Source: Hyphomicrobiales bacterium (GTDB taxonomy: Bacteria; Pseudomonadota; Alphaproteobacteria; Rhizobiales; Rhizobiaceae). From it: a stretch of 64,000 nt of DNA. Each line of letters begins with the position of its first letter. Positions within the stretch are counted from its first letter, which is position 1. Of the stretch, positions 50,853 to 59,673 are shown in pieces. The translations under genes and the position numbers were made by a program. The stretch is taken from contig UBNQ01000021.1 of the NCBI GenBank assembly GCA_900466875.1, positions 124,001-188,000 on the forward strand, in the 5' to 3' direction. Below the pieces are notes generated by a model. That model saw only the letters and a list, made by a program, of their open reading frames with translations, ran no database searches and was not told the origin of the DNA.

Positions 50853-53189
50853 ATGGACAAGACCTCCTTCGAGATGAAATCCGCCATCGACGGCTCGATG
50901 CATGTGTCGCTGAAACATGATTCAGCACATAAGCATGTCACCGGAACTGCCGAATATATCGACGATATTCCCGAACCGGCGGGCACGCTGCATGGCGGCC
51001 TCGGCCTTGCCGAGCGGGCGCATGCGCAGATCCTGTCCATCGATCTCGACGCCGTGCGAAAAGCCCCCGGCGTCGTCTGGGTGATGACGGCGGACGACAT
51101 TCCCGGCGAAAACGACGTCGCATCGACCGGCAAGCATGACGAGCCGCTGCTGGCGACCGATCTCGTCCAGTTCCACGGCCAGCCGATCTTTGCCGTGTTT
51201 GCCGAAACCCGCGATCAGGCCCGCCGCGCGGCACGGCTGGCAAAGATCGAATATCGCGACCTGCCGCACTGGACGGATATCGACGGCGCCCGTGAAAACG
51301 GCGCACCTCTCGTCACCGAGCCGATGACGCTGAAACGCGGCGAGCCGGAAACCGAGATCGGCAGGCCGGAGTTCCGCATTCAGGCCTCGATGACTATCGG
51401 CGGCCAGGAGCATTTCTATCTCGAAAGCCATATCGCCTTTGCCATTCCCGGCGAGGACGAAGACGTCACGGTCTGGTCCTCCACCCAGCATCCGAGCGAG
51501 GTGCAGCATATGGTGGCGCATGTTCTGGGCGTTGCCAATCACGCGGTCGAGGTGAAGACGCGTCGCATGGGCGGCGGCTTCGGCGGCAAGGAAACCCAGA
51601 GCAACCAGTTTGCAGCGCTTGCCGCCGTCGCGGCCAAGACGCTGAAGCGTGCGATAAAATTCCGCCCCGACCGCGACGAGGATATGGCGATCACCGGCAA
51701 ACGCCACGATTTCCGCGTCGACTACGATGTCGCCTTCGACAAGAAAGGCCGGATCCAGGCGGTCGATGCGACCTATGCGGCGCGCTGCGGCTTCTCGGCA
51801 GATCTCTCGGGCCCGGTCACCGACCGTGCGCTCTTCCATGCCGATAGCAGTTATTTCTATCCGCATGTACGCCTTACCTCTCAGCCCTTGAAGACCCATA
51901 CCGTCTCCAACACCGCCTTTCGCGGTTTCGGCGGTCCCCAGGGGATGCTGGGCGCGGAGCGGATCATCGAGGACATCGCCTATGCGCTCGGCAAGGATCC
52001 GCTGGAAATCCGCAAGCTGAACTTTTACGGCCAGCGCGGATCGGGCCACACCGTCACGCCCTATCATCAGGACATCCACGACAACGTCATCGCCCGCATC
52101 GTCGAGGAACTGGAAGCCTCGTCCGACTATAAAAAACGGCGCAGGGCGATCCTGAAATTCAATGCCGACAGCCCCGTGATCCGCAAGGGCATTGCGCTGA
52201 CCCCGGTAAAATTCGGCATCTCGTTTACGATGACCGCCTATAATCAGGCCGGAGCCTTGGTGCATGTCTATTCGGACGGTTCGATCCATCTGAACCACGG
52301 CGGCACCGAAATGGGCCAGGGTCTCTACACCAAGGTGGCGCAGGTCGTGGCCGATTGTTTCCAGGTCGATATCGACCGCGTGAAGATCACTGCAACGACG
52401 ACCGGCAAGGTGCCGAACACCTCGGCGACGGCCGCCTCTTCCGGCTCGGATCTCAACGGCATGGCCGCCTATGACGCCTGCCGCCAGATCAAGGAACGGC
52501 TGATCGACTTTGCCGCGCGGCAATGGCAGGTCAATCGCGACAGGATCGAGTTCCTGCCGAACCGGGTGAGGATCGGCAACGAGATCGTGCCCTTCGACAC
52601 GTTCATCAAGGCCGCCTATTACGACCGGGTACAGCTTTCGGCTGCCGGTTTTTACAAGACGCCGAAAATCCACTGGGACCGTGCAGCCGGCCGAGGCCAT
52701 CCCTTCTATTATTTCGCCTATGGCGCCGCCGTCTCGGAAGTGTCGATCGACACGCTGACCGGCGAATATATGGTCGATCGCACCGACATTCTCCACGACG
52801 TCGGAAAGTCGCTCAACCCGGCGCTCGATATCGGCCAGATCGAAGGCGCTTTCGTGCAGGGCATGGGCTGGCTGACGACGGAAGAATTGTGGTGGGATGC
52901 GAAGGGTCGCCTGCGTACCCATGCGCCTTCGACCTACAAGATCCCCCTCGCCTCGGACCGGCCAAAAATCTTCAACGTCAAGCTTGCCGAATGGTCGGAA
53001 AACGCGGAACCGACGATAGGTCGCTCCAAAGCGGTGGGCGAACCGCCCTTCATGCTGGCGATCTCGGTTCTGGAGGCGATTTCCATGGCGGTGGCAAGCG
53101 TCGCCGATTACGCCGTCTGCCCGCGCCTCGATGCACCTGCGACACCGGAACGGGTTCTGATGGCGGTCGAGCGGCTGAAGACGATGTAA
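50853..53189 (+). CDS. xdhB: Xanthine dehydrogenase large subunit (molybdopterin)
   Basis: A 778-residue XdhB, binding molybdenum cofactor and catalysing hypoxanthine to xanthine to urate. Conserved blocks are KHVTGTAEYIDDIPEP near the start, RMGGGFGGKETQSNQFAALAA, NTAFRGFGGPQGMLGAERII (with the substrate-binding arginine), EMGQGLYTKVAQVVAD, and GRSKAVGEPPFMLAISVLEAI, where the glutamate is the catalytic base. Shine-Dalgarno GGAGG lies nine bases before the ATG. It is separated from xdhA by a RIME-like repeat and from xdhC by two unrelated genes. Confidence 0.96.
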   Translation: MDKTSFEMKSAIDGSMHVSLKHDSAHKHVTGTAEYIDDIPEPAGTLHGGLGLAERAHAQILSIDLDAVRKAPGVVWVMTADDIPGENDVASTGKHDEPLLATDLVQFHGQPIFAVFAETRDQARRAARLAKIEYRDLPHWTDIDGARENGAPLVTEPMTLKRGEPETEIGRPEFRIQASMTIGGQEHFYLESHIAFAIPGEDEDVTVWSSTQHPSEVQHMVAHVLGVANHAVEVKTRRMGGGFGGKETQSNQFAALAAVAAKTLKRAIKFRPDRDEDMAITGKRHDFRVDYDVAFDKKGRIQAVDATYAARCGFSADLSGPVTDRALFHADSSYFYPHVRLTSQPLKTHTVSNTAFRGFGGPQGMLGAERIIEDIAYALGKDPLEIRKLNFYGQRGSGHTVTPYHQDIHDNVIARIVEELEASSDYKKRRRAILKFNADSPVIRKGIALTPVKFGISFTMTAYNQAGALVHVYSDGSIHLNHGGTEMGQGLYTKVAQVVADCFQVDIDRVKITATTTGKVPNTSATAASSGSDLNGMAAYDACRQIKERLIDFAARQWQVNRDRIEFLPNRVRIGNEIVPFDTFIKAAYYDRVQLSAAGFYKTPKIHWDRAAGRGHPFYYFAYGAAVSEVSIDTLTGEYMVDRTDILHDVGKSLNPALDIGQIEGAFVQGMGWLTTEELWWDAKGRLRTHAPSTYKIPLASDRPKIFNVKLAEWSENAEPTIGRSKAVGEPPFMLAISVLEAISMAVASVADYAVCPRLDAPATPERVLMAVERLKTM

Positions 53190-53271
53190 AACACCCTGTA
53201 AAAACGCTTCGATATTTTCCCGCAGAGGCCTATTTTCAGATGTGGGAGAGCGGAATATCGAGGAGGCAGAT

Positions 53272-53778
53272 ATGACCATCATCATCCGCGCAGAACGTCC
53301 CGGCGACGAAGAGGTTATTCACGAACTGACCCGGGCGGCATTCGCGCCCATGTCATACAGTTCGGGAACCGAAGCCGCGATCATTCGCGCGCTGCGCGCC
53401 GGTGGCGAGCTCGCATTATCGCTGGTGGCGGAAGAGAATGACGAGATCATCGGTCACGTGGCCTTTTCGCCGGTCACGATCGACGGCCATTACGACGACT
53501 GGTTCGGTCTGGGGCCGATTTCAGTGAGGGCCGACAGGCAAAGGCAGGGCATCGGCCACAGACTGATCCGCGAAGGGATCCATCGATTGAAGGAACTGGG
53601 TGGCAAGGGCTGCGCTCTGGTCGGCGATCAGGCGGTCTATCAGGGCGTGGGGTTCGTCAGCGACGGACAGCTCACCTATGAAGGCGTGCCGGATATCTAT
53701 GTGCAATATCTGACGCTTTCGGGCCATGCCCCGCATGGCGCGCTCACCTTCTCTCCGGCATTTGCCTTGAAGGAATGA
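53272..53778 (+). CDS. GNAT family N-acetyltransferase
   Basis: A 168-residue GNAT protein, starting IIIRAERPGDEEVIHELTRAAF, with the acetyl-CoA loop VRADRQRQGIGHRLIREG (R/Q-x-x-G-x-G/A). It resembles the YhbS-type acetyltransferases of unknown substrate. AGGAGG precedes the ATG at 53272. It follows xdhB by 82 bases in the same direction, so might be co-transcribed, but no purine role is known. Confidence 0.88.
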   Translation: MTIIIRAERPGDEEVIHELTRAAFAPMSYSSGTEAAIIRALRAGGELALSLVAEENDEIIGHVAFSPVTIDGHYDDWFGLGPISVRADRQRQGIGHRLIREGIHRLKELGGKGCALVGDQAVYQGVGFVSDGQLTYEGVPDIYVQYLTLSGHAPHGALTFSPAFALKE

Positions 53779-53786
53779 GGCACCGC

Positions 53787-54725
53787 TCAGGAAGCGAGTG
53801 CTTCCTGCTGCATCTCAACGGCAACCAGCCGGTCGCGCCCTGCGTGCTTGGCATCGTAGAGCGCCTTGTCGGCGGATGCGATCATGTCGGAAAAGTCGGC
53901 ACAGCCGGGCGTGACGATCGCAAGACCGGCGCTGACGGTGAAATTGGCGACCGGATGCCCGTTCCACCTGAAATCCACGCCGGTGAAATTGGCCCGGATC
54001 CGCTCGACCACAGCGATCGCCGCCTTCGCGTTCAGGTTCGGCAGGAACAGCACGAACTCTTCACCGCCCCAGCGTCCGGCCACATCCGTCGCACGGATCG
54101 AGCTGCGCAGGACCTCCGAGAAACTGGTAATGACATCGTCGCCCGCATCATGCCCGAAACGATCGTTGACGCCCTTGAATGCGTCGAGATCGAAAATCAC
54201 CATGGAGGAATGGTCGGCCGTGCTCAGGCTCTGCAGCACATTGGCCCGGAAGGCGCGACGATTGAGAAGGCCGCTCAGACTGTCGGTTTCCGCCAGTCGT
54301 TTGAGGTCGTTCTGATACCGGACATGATCGGAAACATCGCGGATCACCGCCACCATCATGGGAGACCCGGCTGCAGACGTGCGCAGGATCGTGATACCAA
54401 GATTGATCTCCGCACCGTCCCGGCGACGGCCGACGATGGTGGCGCTTCTCTGCCCCATGTAACGGGCTTCGGCATGACCCGATTGAAAATTGGCCACAAG
54501 CTTCTGGTGAAACCCGTGAACGCGTTCCGGCAAAAGAACTTCCAGCGGCTTGTCGAGCAGTTCCCCGGACTGCCAGCCGAAGATGCTTTCGGTTGCAGGA
54601 TTGCAGAGCCGGATGATTCCATGGTCATCAATGCCGATAATGCCATCGGCAATTTCAAAGACGATCTTGCGATAGATATCCTGGGAGGCTGGAATCAGCG
54701 AGGCAATCGATGCTCTCTCGGTCAT
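53787..54725 (-). CDS. PAS-GGDEF diguanylate cyclase
   Basis: A 312-residue soluble protein: PAS domain at about residues 20-130 (IVFEIADGIIGIDDHGIIRLCNPATESIFGW, with PAC-type AVIRDVSDHVRYQ), then GGDEF (LAETDSLSGLLNRRAF) with intact GGEEF in GRWGGEEFVLFL. Cyclic-di-GMP synthase. I start at ATG 54725 (MTERASI), preceded by GGGA. It is antisense to the direction of the purine genes, converging with the GNAT gene (8 bases between) and divergent from xdhC. Confidence 0.9.
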   Translation of the reverse strand: MTERASIASLIPASQDIYRKIVFEIADGIIGIDDHGIIRLCNPATESIFGWQSGELLDKPLEVLLPERVHGFHQKLVANFQSGHAEARYMGQRSATIVGRRRDGAEINLGITILRTSAAGSPMMVAVIRDVSDHVRYQNDLKRLAETDSLSGLLNRRAFRANVLQSLSTADHSSMVIFDLDAFKGVNDRFGHDAGDDVITSFSEVLRSSIRATDVAGRWGGEEFVLFLPNLNAKAAIAVVERIRANFTGVDFRWNGHPVANFTVSAGLAIVTPGCADFSDMIASADKALYDAKHAGRDRLVAVEMQQEALAS

Positions 54726-54911
54726 AGTATCCCGTCGTCTACTGGAAGGTTGCGCAATAATTACCAAAAATCAATTTGACGCCGAGCAACATCTACGAGG
54801 AAATTACTGATATATTTTTAATAGAATCTCTCGCTTCGTGAGAGCAACGCGAAGAATACCCGCAAAGATGGAAAGCAAAAAACCAATGATGCGGCCGGCC
54901 ATGAAGCTGCT

Positions 54912-55775
54912 ATGCTGCATCGCATGAGCGAACCATCCCTCTCCGTTTTCCTCGCTGGCAACCGATCCGTTCTCGCCGAAGTGATCGAAGCCAGAGGCTC
55001 GACGCCGCGCGAGGCCGGCGCCTACATGCTTGTCGGAGATGAAGCGATCTGGGGCACGATCGGCGGCGGTCAGTTCGAATACATGGCGATAGACAATGCA
55101 CGCGCGATCCTGAAAGGTGGGGGAGAAGCCGTGATGGACATCCCGCTCGGCCCCGAGATCGGCCAGTGTTGCGGCGGCCGCACGAAGCTCCACTTCACAC
55201 TGGTGACGCTAGAGATTGCGGAAGAACTGCAACGACGGATGGTCCGCGAGCTGGACGGGCGCCCCGCCGTCTTTCTGTTCGGCGCAGGCCATGTCGGGCT
55301 CGCGCTCACAAAGGCGCTTCAGCCCCTGCCCTTTGCCGTCACCGTCATCGAAACGCGCAAGGATGCTCTGGAGAACCTGCCCCCGGGCGTGACACAGCAC
55401 CTCACGGCCATGCCGGAATCCCTTGTGGATAACATTTCCGCCAATGGCGCCGCGGTCATCCTCACCCATGACCACGCGCTCGACTTCCTGATCGCACAAC
55501 GCGCCCTGGCAAGACCCGATCTCGCTTATGTCGGCATGATCGGATCGGCCACCAAACGGGCGACCTTTTCCCACTGGCTGGACCGGCAGCACGCCGAAAA
55601 CCCCATGCCGGAGCGTGCCGCGATGATGTCCCGCCTCGTGCTGCCGATCGGCGGCTCGATGGTCAGGGACAAGCGTCCGGAAGTGATCGCAGCCCTTGTT
55701 GCCGCCGAACTGCTGCACCGGTTGCCGCTGGCCGCAACGAAGATACCTTCAAAAGGGCGGGTCGCGGCCGATTAA
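54912..55775 (+). CDS. xdhC: Xanthine dehydrogenase accessory factor XdhC
   Basis: A 287-residue XdhC/CoxI protein, which binds the molybdenum cofactor, guides its sulfuration and inserts it into XdhB. It has the N-terminal SVLAEVIEARGSTPREAGAYMLV, GTIGGGQFEYMAI, the cysteine pair IGQCCGGRTKL, and the C-terminal Rossmann-like FLFGAGHVGLALTKAL with GMIGSATKRATF. The start may be ATG 54912 or ATG 54924; neither has a clear Shine-Dalgarno. It is cut off from xdhAB by the GNAT and GGDEF genes, so it needs its own promoter. Confidence 0.93.
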   Translation: MLHRMSEPSLSVFLAGNRSVLAEVIEARGSTPREAGAYMLVGDEAIWGTIGGGQFEYMAIDNARAILKGGGEAVMDIPLGPEIGQCCGGRTKLHFTLVTLEIAEELQRRMVRELDGRPAVFLFGAGHVGLALTKALQPLPFAVTVIETRKDALENLPPGVTQHLTAMPESLVDNISANGAAVILTHDHALDFLIAQRALARPDLAYVGMIGSATKRATFSHWLDRQHAENPMPERAAMMSRLVLPIGGSMVRDKRPEVIAALVAAELLHRLPLAATKIPSKGRVAAD

Positions 55776-55789
55776 GTAACCCGCGCGTC

Positions 55790-56026
55790 TCACAACGAAT
55801 GCGGCATCCGCTCCACCAGATCCCAGCCCTTTGACCGGCCGCATCGGTCGACAGTGCTTGGCGACACGCGGCCGTCCAGCATGCCCAGATCCCGCAGATC
55901 GTGTTCGCTCAACGCCTCGACATCGGCGCGATTGGCTGCGCCGAAACCTATTCCGGAAAGTGCGCTCGCCAGAGTGCCACGCGTATCTTTAAAGCGCAGA
56001 AAGTCTTTCAGCAAACCATGGGTCAT
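55790..56026 (-). CDS. Small DUF1127-like protein
   Basis: A 78-residue basic protein with the DUF1127 hallmark ALSEHDLRDLGML near the middle. Short DUF1127 proteins in Agrobacterium and relatives have been linked to phosphate and carbon metabolism and RNA turnover; this one is a little longer than the 45-50-residue type, with extra N-terminal residues (MTHGLLKDFLRFKDTRG). AAGGAGAT lies seven bases before the ATG. It converges with xdhC and diverges from the LysR gene. Confidence 0.8.
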   Translation of the reverse strand: MTHGLLKDFLRFKDTRGTLASALSGIGFGAANRADVEALSEHDLRDLGMLDGRVSPSTVDRCGRSKGWDLVERMPHSL

Positions 56027-56141
56027 GGTCGCATCTCCTTGTCACACCATCGTTTGATTGATGTCTATGATTGGAAGATGCGCTCGATTATGATGTATTT
56101 CCAACGAAACATCCGTCTGCATGCATAAAGAGATTTAATCC

Positions 56142-57038
56142 ATGAAAATGTCGAAGCAGTTTCCGCTCAATGCATTGCGGGTCTTCGAAGCAGCAGCGCG
56201 ACACATGAGTTTTACCCGCGCGGGCGAAGAACTGGGACTGACGCAGACCGCCGTCAGCTACCAGATCAAGCTTCTGGAGGACACGCTTGGAGAACAGGTC
56301 TTCCTGCGCCGGCCACGACAGGTGATGCTGACCGATGCCGGCGCCCGGCTGGCGCCAAAAATATCCGAAGCCTTCGAGATGATCGACGAGGCGCTGGCGG
56401 GCACGAAAGACCAGTCCGACAGCACGCTCATTATCCACACGACCGCGACCTTCGCCTCACGCTGGCTGGCCTATCATCTGGGCACCTTCCAGCTGGAAAA
56501 CCCGGGAATTGCGGTGAGGCTCGAAACCTCGCAGGAGACTGTCGATTTCACCCGCACCGAGGCCGACGTGGCGATCCGCAGCGGCAACGGCAAATGGCCG
56601 GGGCTGAAAGCGCATTTCCTGATGAAGAGCGATTTCACCCCGATGCTGAGCCCGGCGCTGGCGGACACGATCGGCGGCGTTCACGAGCCTGCCGATATCC
56701 TCAAGCTCAGGATCATCGATCCCGGCGATATCTGGTGGCCCCACTGGTTTGCGGCAGCCGGCCTGCCCGAAGCCGATCTCGAAGGACGCCCGATAAGCCG
56801 GTATGGCGCACAGTCCTTCGAAGCCTCAGCCGCAATCGCCGGCCATGGCGTCGCAATCCTCAAACCGGAATTTTATGCCGATGACGTGGCGCTCGGCCGG
56901 CTTATCCAGCCCTTCGAACTCAGGGCGACGGACGGCAGCGACTACTGGTTCGCCTATCCGGAAGCACGCAGGCACTCGAGGAAGATCACCGCCTTCCGCG
57001 AATTCATGCGCAAGATGATGCCGACCTTTCGCGATTGA
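56142..57038 (+). CDS. LysR family regulator (GcvA-like)
   Basis: A 298-residue LysR regulator with N-terminal helix-turn-helix (LNALRVFEAAARHMSFTRAGEELGLTQTAVSYQIKLLE) and a C-terminal inducer-binding domain of the GcvA type. It is divergent from the DUF1127 gene (115 bases between) and lies between xdhC and puuD. A role in controlling purine catabolism is possible from location, but LysR proteins mostly regulate the divergent gene, here the DUF1127 gene. Confidence 0.9.
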   Translation: MKMSKQFPLNALRVFEAAARHMSFTRAGEELGLTQTAVSYQIKLLEDTLGEQVFLRRPRQVMLTDAGARLAPKISEAFEMIDEALAGTKDQSDSTLIIHTTATFASRWLAYHLGTFQLENPGIAVRLETSQETVDFTRTEADVAIRSGNGKWPGLKAHFLMKSDFTPMLSPALADTIGGVHEPADILKLRIIDPGDIWWPHWFAAAGLPEADLEGRPISRYGAQSFEASAAIAGHGVAILKPEFYADDVALGRLIQPFELRATDGSDYWFAYPEARRHSRKITAFREFMRKMMPTFRD

Positions 57039-57056
57039 GATCTGTCGCGTACCGGC

Positions 57057-57440
57057 TCAAAACCCCATGTCGGGTGCATAGAAACAGCGCAGCGTATCCT
57101 CGGTCGGATAGAGGCAGAGGTGATATTCCTCATCCTTGGAACGACGCGCCTCGCTCTGCGGCATGGTGAAGTGATGCGGCCGCGTGATCAGCCGGTGATC
57201 ACCGGGGCCGAGCGAGATTTCATATCCCTGATTGGTGATCCTGACATTGCGCGTCGAGATCATCTGGCAGTCACCGCTTTTGCTGTCGCCATTGCAGCAA
57301 TAACCATCATATCTCCATTTCACGCCCATGGGACTGTGGGCCTCGTGAGCGCCGGCGGGAAGCATCCCGACGCCCATCGCGGTCCCCAGCGAAAACGCAA
57401 TCATCGCACCTGTAGGAATGCATCGCCTCTGTTTGGGCAT
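57057..57440 (-). CDS. Exported cysteine-containing protein of unknown function
   Basis: A 127-residue protein with a signal peptide (GAMIAFSLGTAMGVGMLPAGAHA-like, cleavage near residue 32) and a mature part holding a CCNGDSKSGDC motif after KWRYDGY, and a later cysteine pair (HLCLYP; LRCFYAP). Aspartate and histidine residues around EISLGPGDHRLI add to a possible metal or disulfide site. I recognise the general pattern as an uncharacterised rhizobial periplasmic family but know no function. It ends 18 bases from the LysR gene, convergent. Confidence 0.75.
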   Translation of the reverse strand: MPKQRRCIPTGAMIAFSLGTAMGVGMLPAGAHEAHSPMGVKWRYDGYCCNGDSKSGDCQMISTRNVRITNQGYEISLGPGDHRLITRPHHFTMPQSEARRSKDEEYHLCLYPTEDTLRCFYAPDMGF

Positions 57441-57826
57441 CAGCCTGTTCTCCGTTGATGGATGCCATCCCCGGCGGTGTTACGGACGCAATACCGGGCA
57501 CCGCCGGTTGAATTTGCACTTGCTACAATACCAGAGTCGCCTTAGCCGGCTAAGCCCGTGATAGGTGCAATGCACAATTATATTATTTAGTAATTTCGAA
57601 TATTCATCAATTCGGCGCCTGAACGCCGGGGCAGCTCATCGGGTTCCCGTGCAGGAACAAGATCCTTCAGTTGCAGGAAAAGACCGGCGTTACTTTGCGA
57701 AGGAGGCAGACAGTTTGCGGCACCCGGACGGACCCTCGACTGACGCCGGAGATGAGCAAGAGTTGAGTTCCGGTGACCGGCGACATCCCCTATCCTGTCG
57801 GCGAGGCCTCAGAGGAAGGAATGCAG
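57441..57826. other. Intergenic region upstream of the S10 peptidase
   Basis: 386 bases between divergent genes. An AT-rich stretch around 57560-57615 may hold the promoter of the peptidase gene. An open frame at 57565-57942 has arginine-rich shadow composition and overlaps the peptidase gene, so I do not call it. The right end gives AGGAAGG as Shine-Dalgarno. Confidence 0.4.
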
Positions 57827-59353
57827 ATGCACGTCCGGCACTATACGATCGTGACCATGGTCCTGCTGGCGCTCGCCGGCCTCGCCGGCAGCCCGGCCTA
57901 TATGCGGGAAGCGGGCGCTCAGGATGCGGCGCGCAACAGTAGCGGGCCTTCGATATTCGACCTCATTCCAGTAGATTCCTCGACCGAGCACCTGTTGAAG
58001 ACGCCGCGCGGGGATATTGGTTACAAGGCGACCGCCGGAACGATCGACCTGTTCGGGCAGACCGGCGCGCGAAACGCAAAGATATTCTACACCGCCTACA
58101 CCGTTCCCGACGTCGCGGCACCGCGCCCGGTCACCTTCGTGTTTAACGGAGGCCCCGGCGCGGCATCGGCCTATCTTCACCTCGGCCTGATGGGACCGAA
58201 GGTCGCCAATCTTGGCGGTGCTAGCGAGGACGGCACAACGCCGACACTTGAAGACAACCCCGACAGCTGGCTCGGCTTTACCGACCTCGTCTTCATCGAC
58301 CCGGTCGGCACCGGCTGGAGCCGTGCTGCGCCCGATGCCCAGAACGGCTTTTACGGTGTGCGCCAGGATGCCGAAAGCCTTGCAAAATTCATCGCCCTCT
58401 ACACGCAGAAGAACAATCGCCTGTCATCCCCCAAATATCTCGTCGGGGAAAGTTATGGCGGCTTCCGATCCGCGAAAGTAGCAAAAGCGCTGAAGGACAG
58501 TCAGGGCGTTCTGGTCTCCGGCATCGTCATGGTCTCGCCGATGATCGATGGCCGTTTCCTGATGGCAGCCGATACGGATCCGGTCACCGCTGCCCTGCAA
58601 CTGCCTTCGCTGGCGGCCGCCGAACTGGAGCGGACGGAGACGTTTTCGCCGGAAAAAGTGCAGGAAGCTGAGGCTTACGCGATGAGCACCTATCTCGTGT
58701 CGCTTGCAGGCACCACCCCTTCAGGCACGCAGGCGGAGGCGCTTTACGCGCGCATCTCGGAATTGACGGGATTGCCGGACGACGTCGTTGCCCGCACACG
58801 CGGTTTCGTCAGTTCCATCTATCGAACCCAGGCCGCCGGAGATGGCCGCATCGTCAGCCCTTATGATGCTGCGGACATGGCAGCCGACGCCTATCCGGAA
58901 CGTGCCAACGTCACCAACGACGACAACATCCTCGACGGCTATACGCGTGCCTATGGCGCCCTTTTTGCCGCCTATGCGAGGAAGGATCTGCGTTTCGAAA
59001 CCGACATGACCTACACACTCCTGAGCCGCGAGGTGAACCGGCAATGGGATTGGGACGGCGGCCGGTCCAACGCTTCCGCCTCCGACGACATCCGCGATCT
59101 CCTCTCCGTCATCCCCTCGTTCCGCCTCTCGGTCCTGCATGGCTACAGCGATATCCTGACGCCCTATGGCGTCTCGAAATTCATCCTCAACCATTTGCCT
59201 GAACAGCTCGCCAAGGGCCGCACCGAACTGAAGCTCTACCGCGGCGGCCACATGTTCTACAGCGACCCGAACTCGAGACACCAAGCGAACGAGGACATGC
59301 GGTCATTTTACCAAGCCGCGACACCGCCACAAGCCGGGCGTCCCCGCGGCTAA
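57827..59353 (+). CDS. Exported S10 family serine carboxypeptidase-like protein
   Basis: A 508-residue protein with an N-terminal signal or anchor (YTIVTMVLLALAGLAGSP) and an alpha/beta-hydrolase fold of the S10 carboxypeptidase family. FVFNGGPGAASAYLHLGLMGP contains the oxyanion-forming NGGPG; the nucleophile is S209 in VGESYGGFRSAK; the acid is in GYSDILTPYG and the histidine in YRGGHMFYSD. Eukaryotic members need low pH; bacterial ones are little studied. I chose ATG 57827, seven bases after AGGAAGG; ATG 57821 is also in frame. Possible roles are peptide scavenging or ester hydrolysis in the periplasm. Confidence 0.88.
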   Translation: MHVRHYTIVTMVLLALAGLAGSPAYMREAGAQDAARNSSGPSIFDLIPVDSSTEHLLKTPRGDIGYKATAGTIDLFGQTGARNAKIFYTAYTVPDVAAPRPVTFVFNGGPGAASAYLHLGLMGPKVANLGGASEDGTTPTLEDNPDSWLGFTDLVFIDPVGTGWSRAAPDAQNGFYGVRQDAESLAKFIALYTQKNNRLSSPKYLVGESYGGFRSAKVAKALKDSQGVLVSGIVMVSPMIDGRFLMAADTDPVTAALQLPSLAAAELERTETFSPEKVQEAEAYAMSTYLVSLAGTTPSGTQAEALYARISELTGLPDDVVARTRGFVSSIYRTQAAGDGRIVSPYDAADMAADAYPERANVTNDDNILDGYTRAYGALFAAYARKDLRFETDMTYTLLSREVNRQWDWDGGRSNASASDDIRDLLSVIPSFRLSVLHGYSDILTPYGVSKFILNHLPEQLAKGRTELKLYRGGHMFYSDPNSRHQANEDMRSFYQAATPPQAGRPRG

Positions 59354-59673
59354 CCTCCGGCCAGATCATGGCAGACGACAGATAGGCGACCTGTTCCTCT
59401 CATACCCCCGACGCGGATCGGGAACAATCCGGGCATGGAGATCCCATGCCGCGGAAAGCGCGGGTATTGGCATGCGCGACGTCGAGAGGCACCGCGCGAC
59501 AGAAGCTCCGGCTTCGGCAAAGATTTATAAATTATAAATCGCAAATATAACAACTATGTGAAAATAAAAATAAGCAAAATAAAGAAAATAATTAATACAC
59601 TCGACATATTATTCGAATGAAGACCCGATTTCCCAGAAAACAATACTTTATTACATTCTAGAGACATCAAACA
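59354..59673 (+). promoter_or_regulatory. Very AT-rich leader of the second TadG-like gene
   Basis: 320 bases without a gene. From 59521 the GC content collapses: only 10 G/C in 59521-59580 and 18 in 59581-59640, in a genome of high GC. An inverted repeat GATTTATAA-A-TTATAAATC lies at 59522-59540. Such AT-rich islands are typical binding places for MucR/Ros-type zinc-finger silencers in rhizobia. No clear -35/-10 stands out because many hexamers fit. Confidence 0.45.

Noticed and set aside
50922..53285. 787-residue open frame antisense to xdhB
   Set aside because: Shadow of xdhB; composition rich in R, G, D, H without domain patterns.
57565..57942. 125-residue frame upstream of and overlapping the S10 peptidase start
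   Set aside because: Arginine-rich, no ribosome-binding site, overlaps the signal-peptide region of a clear gene.
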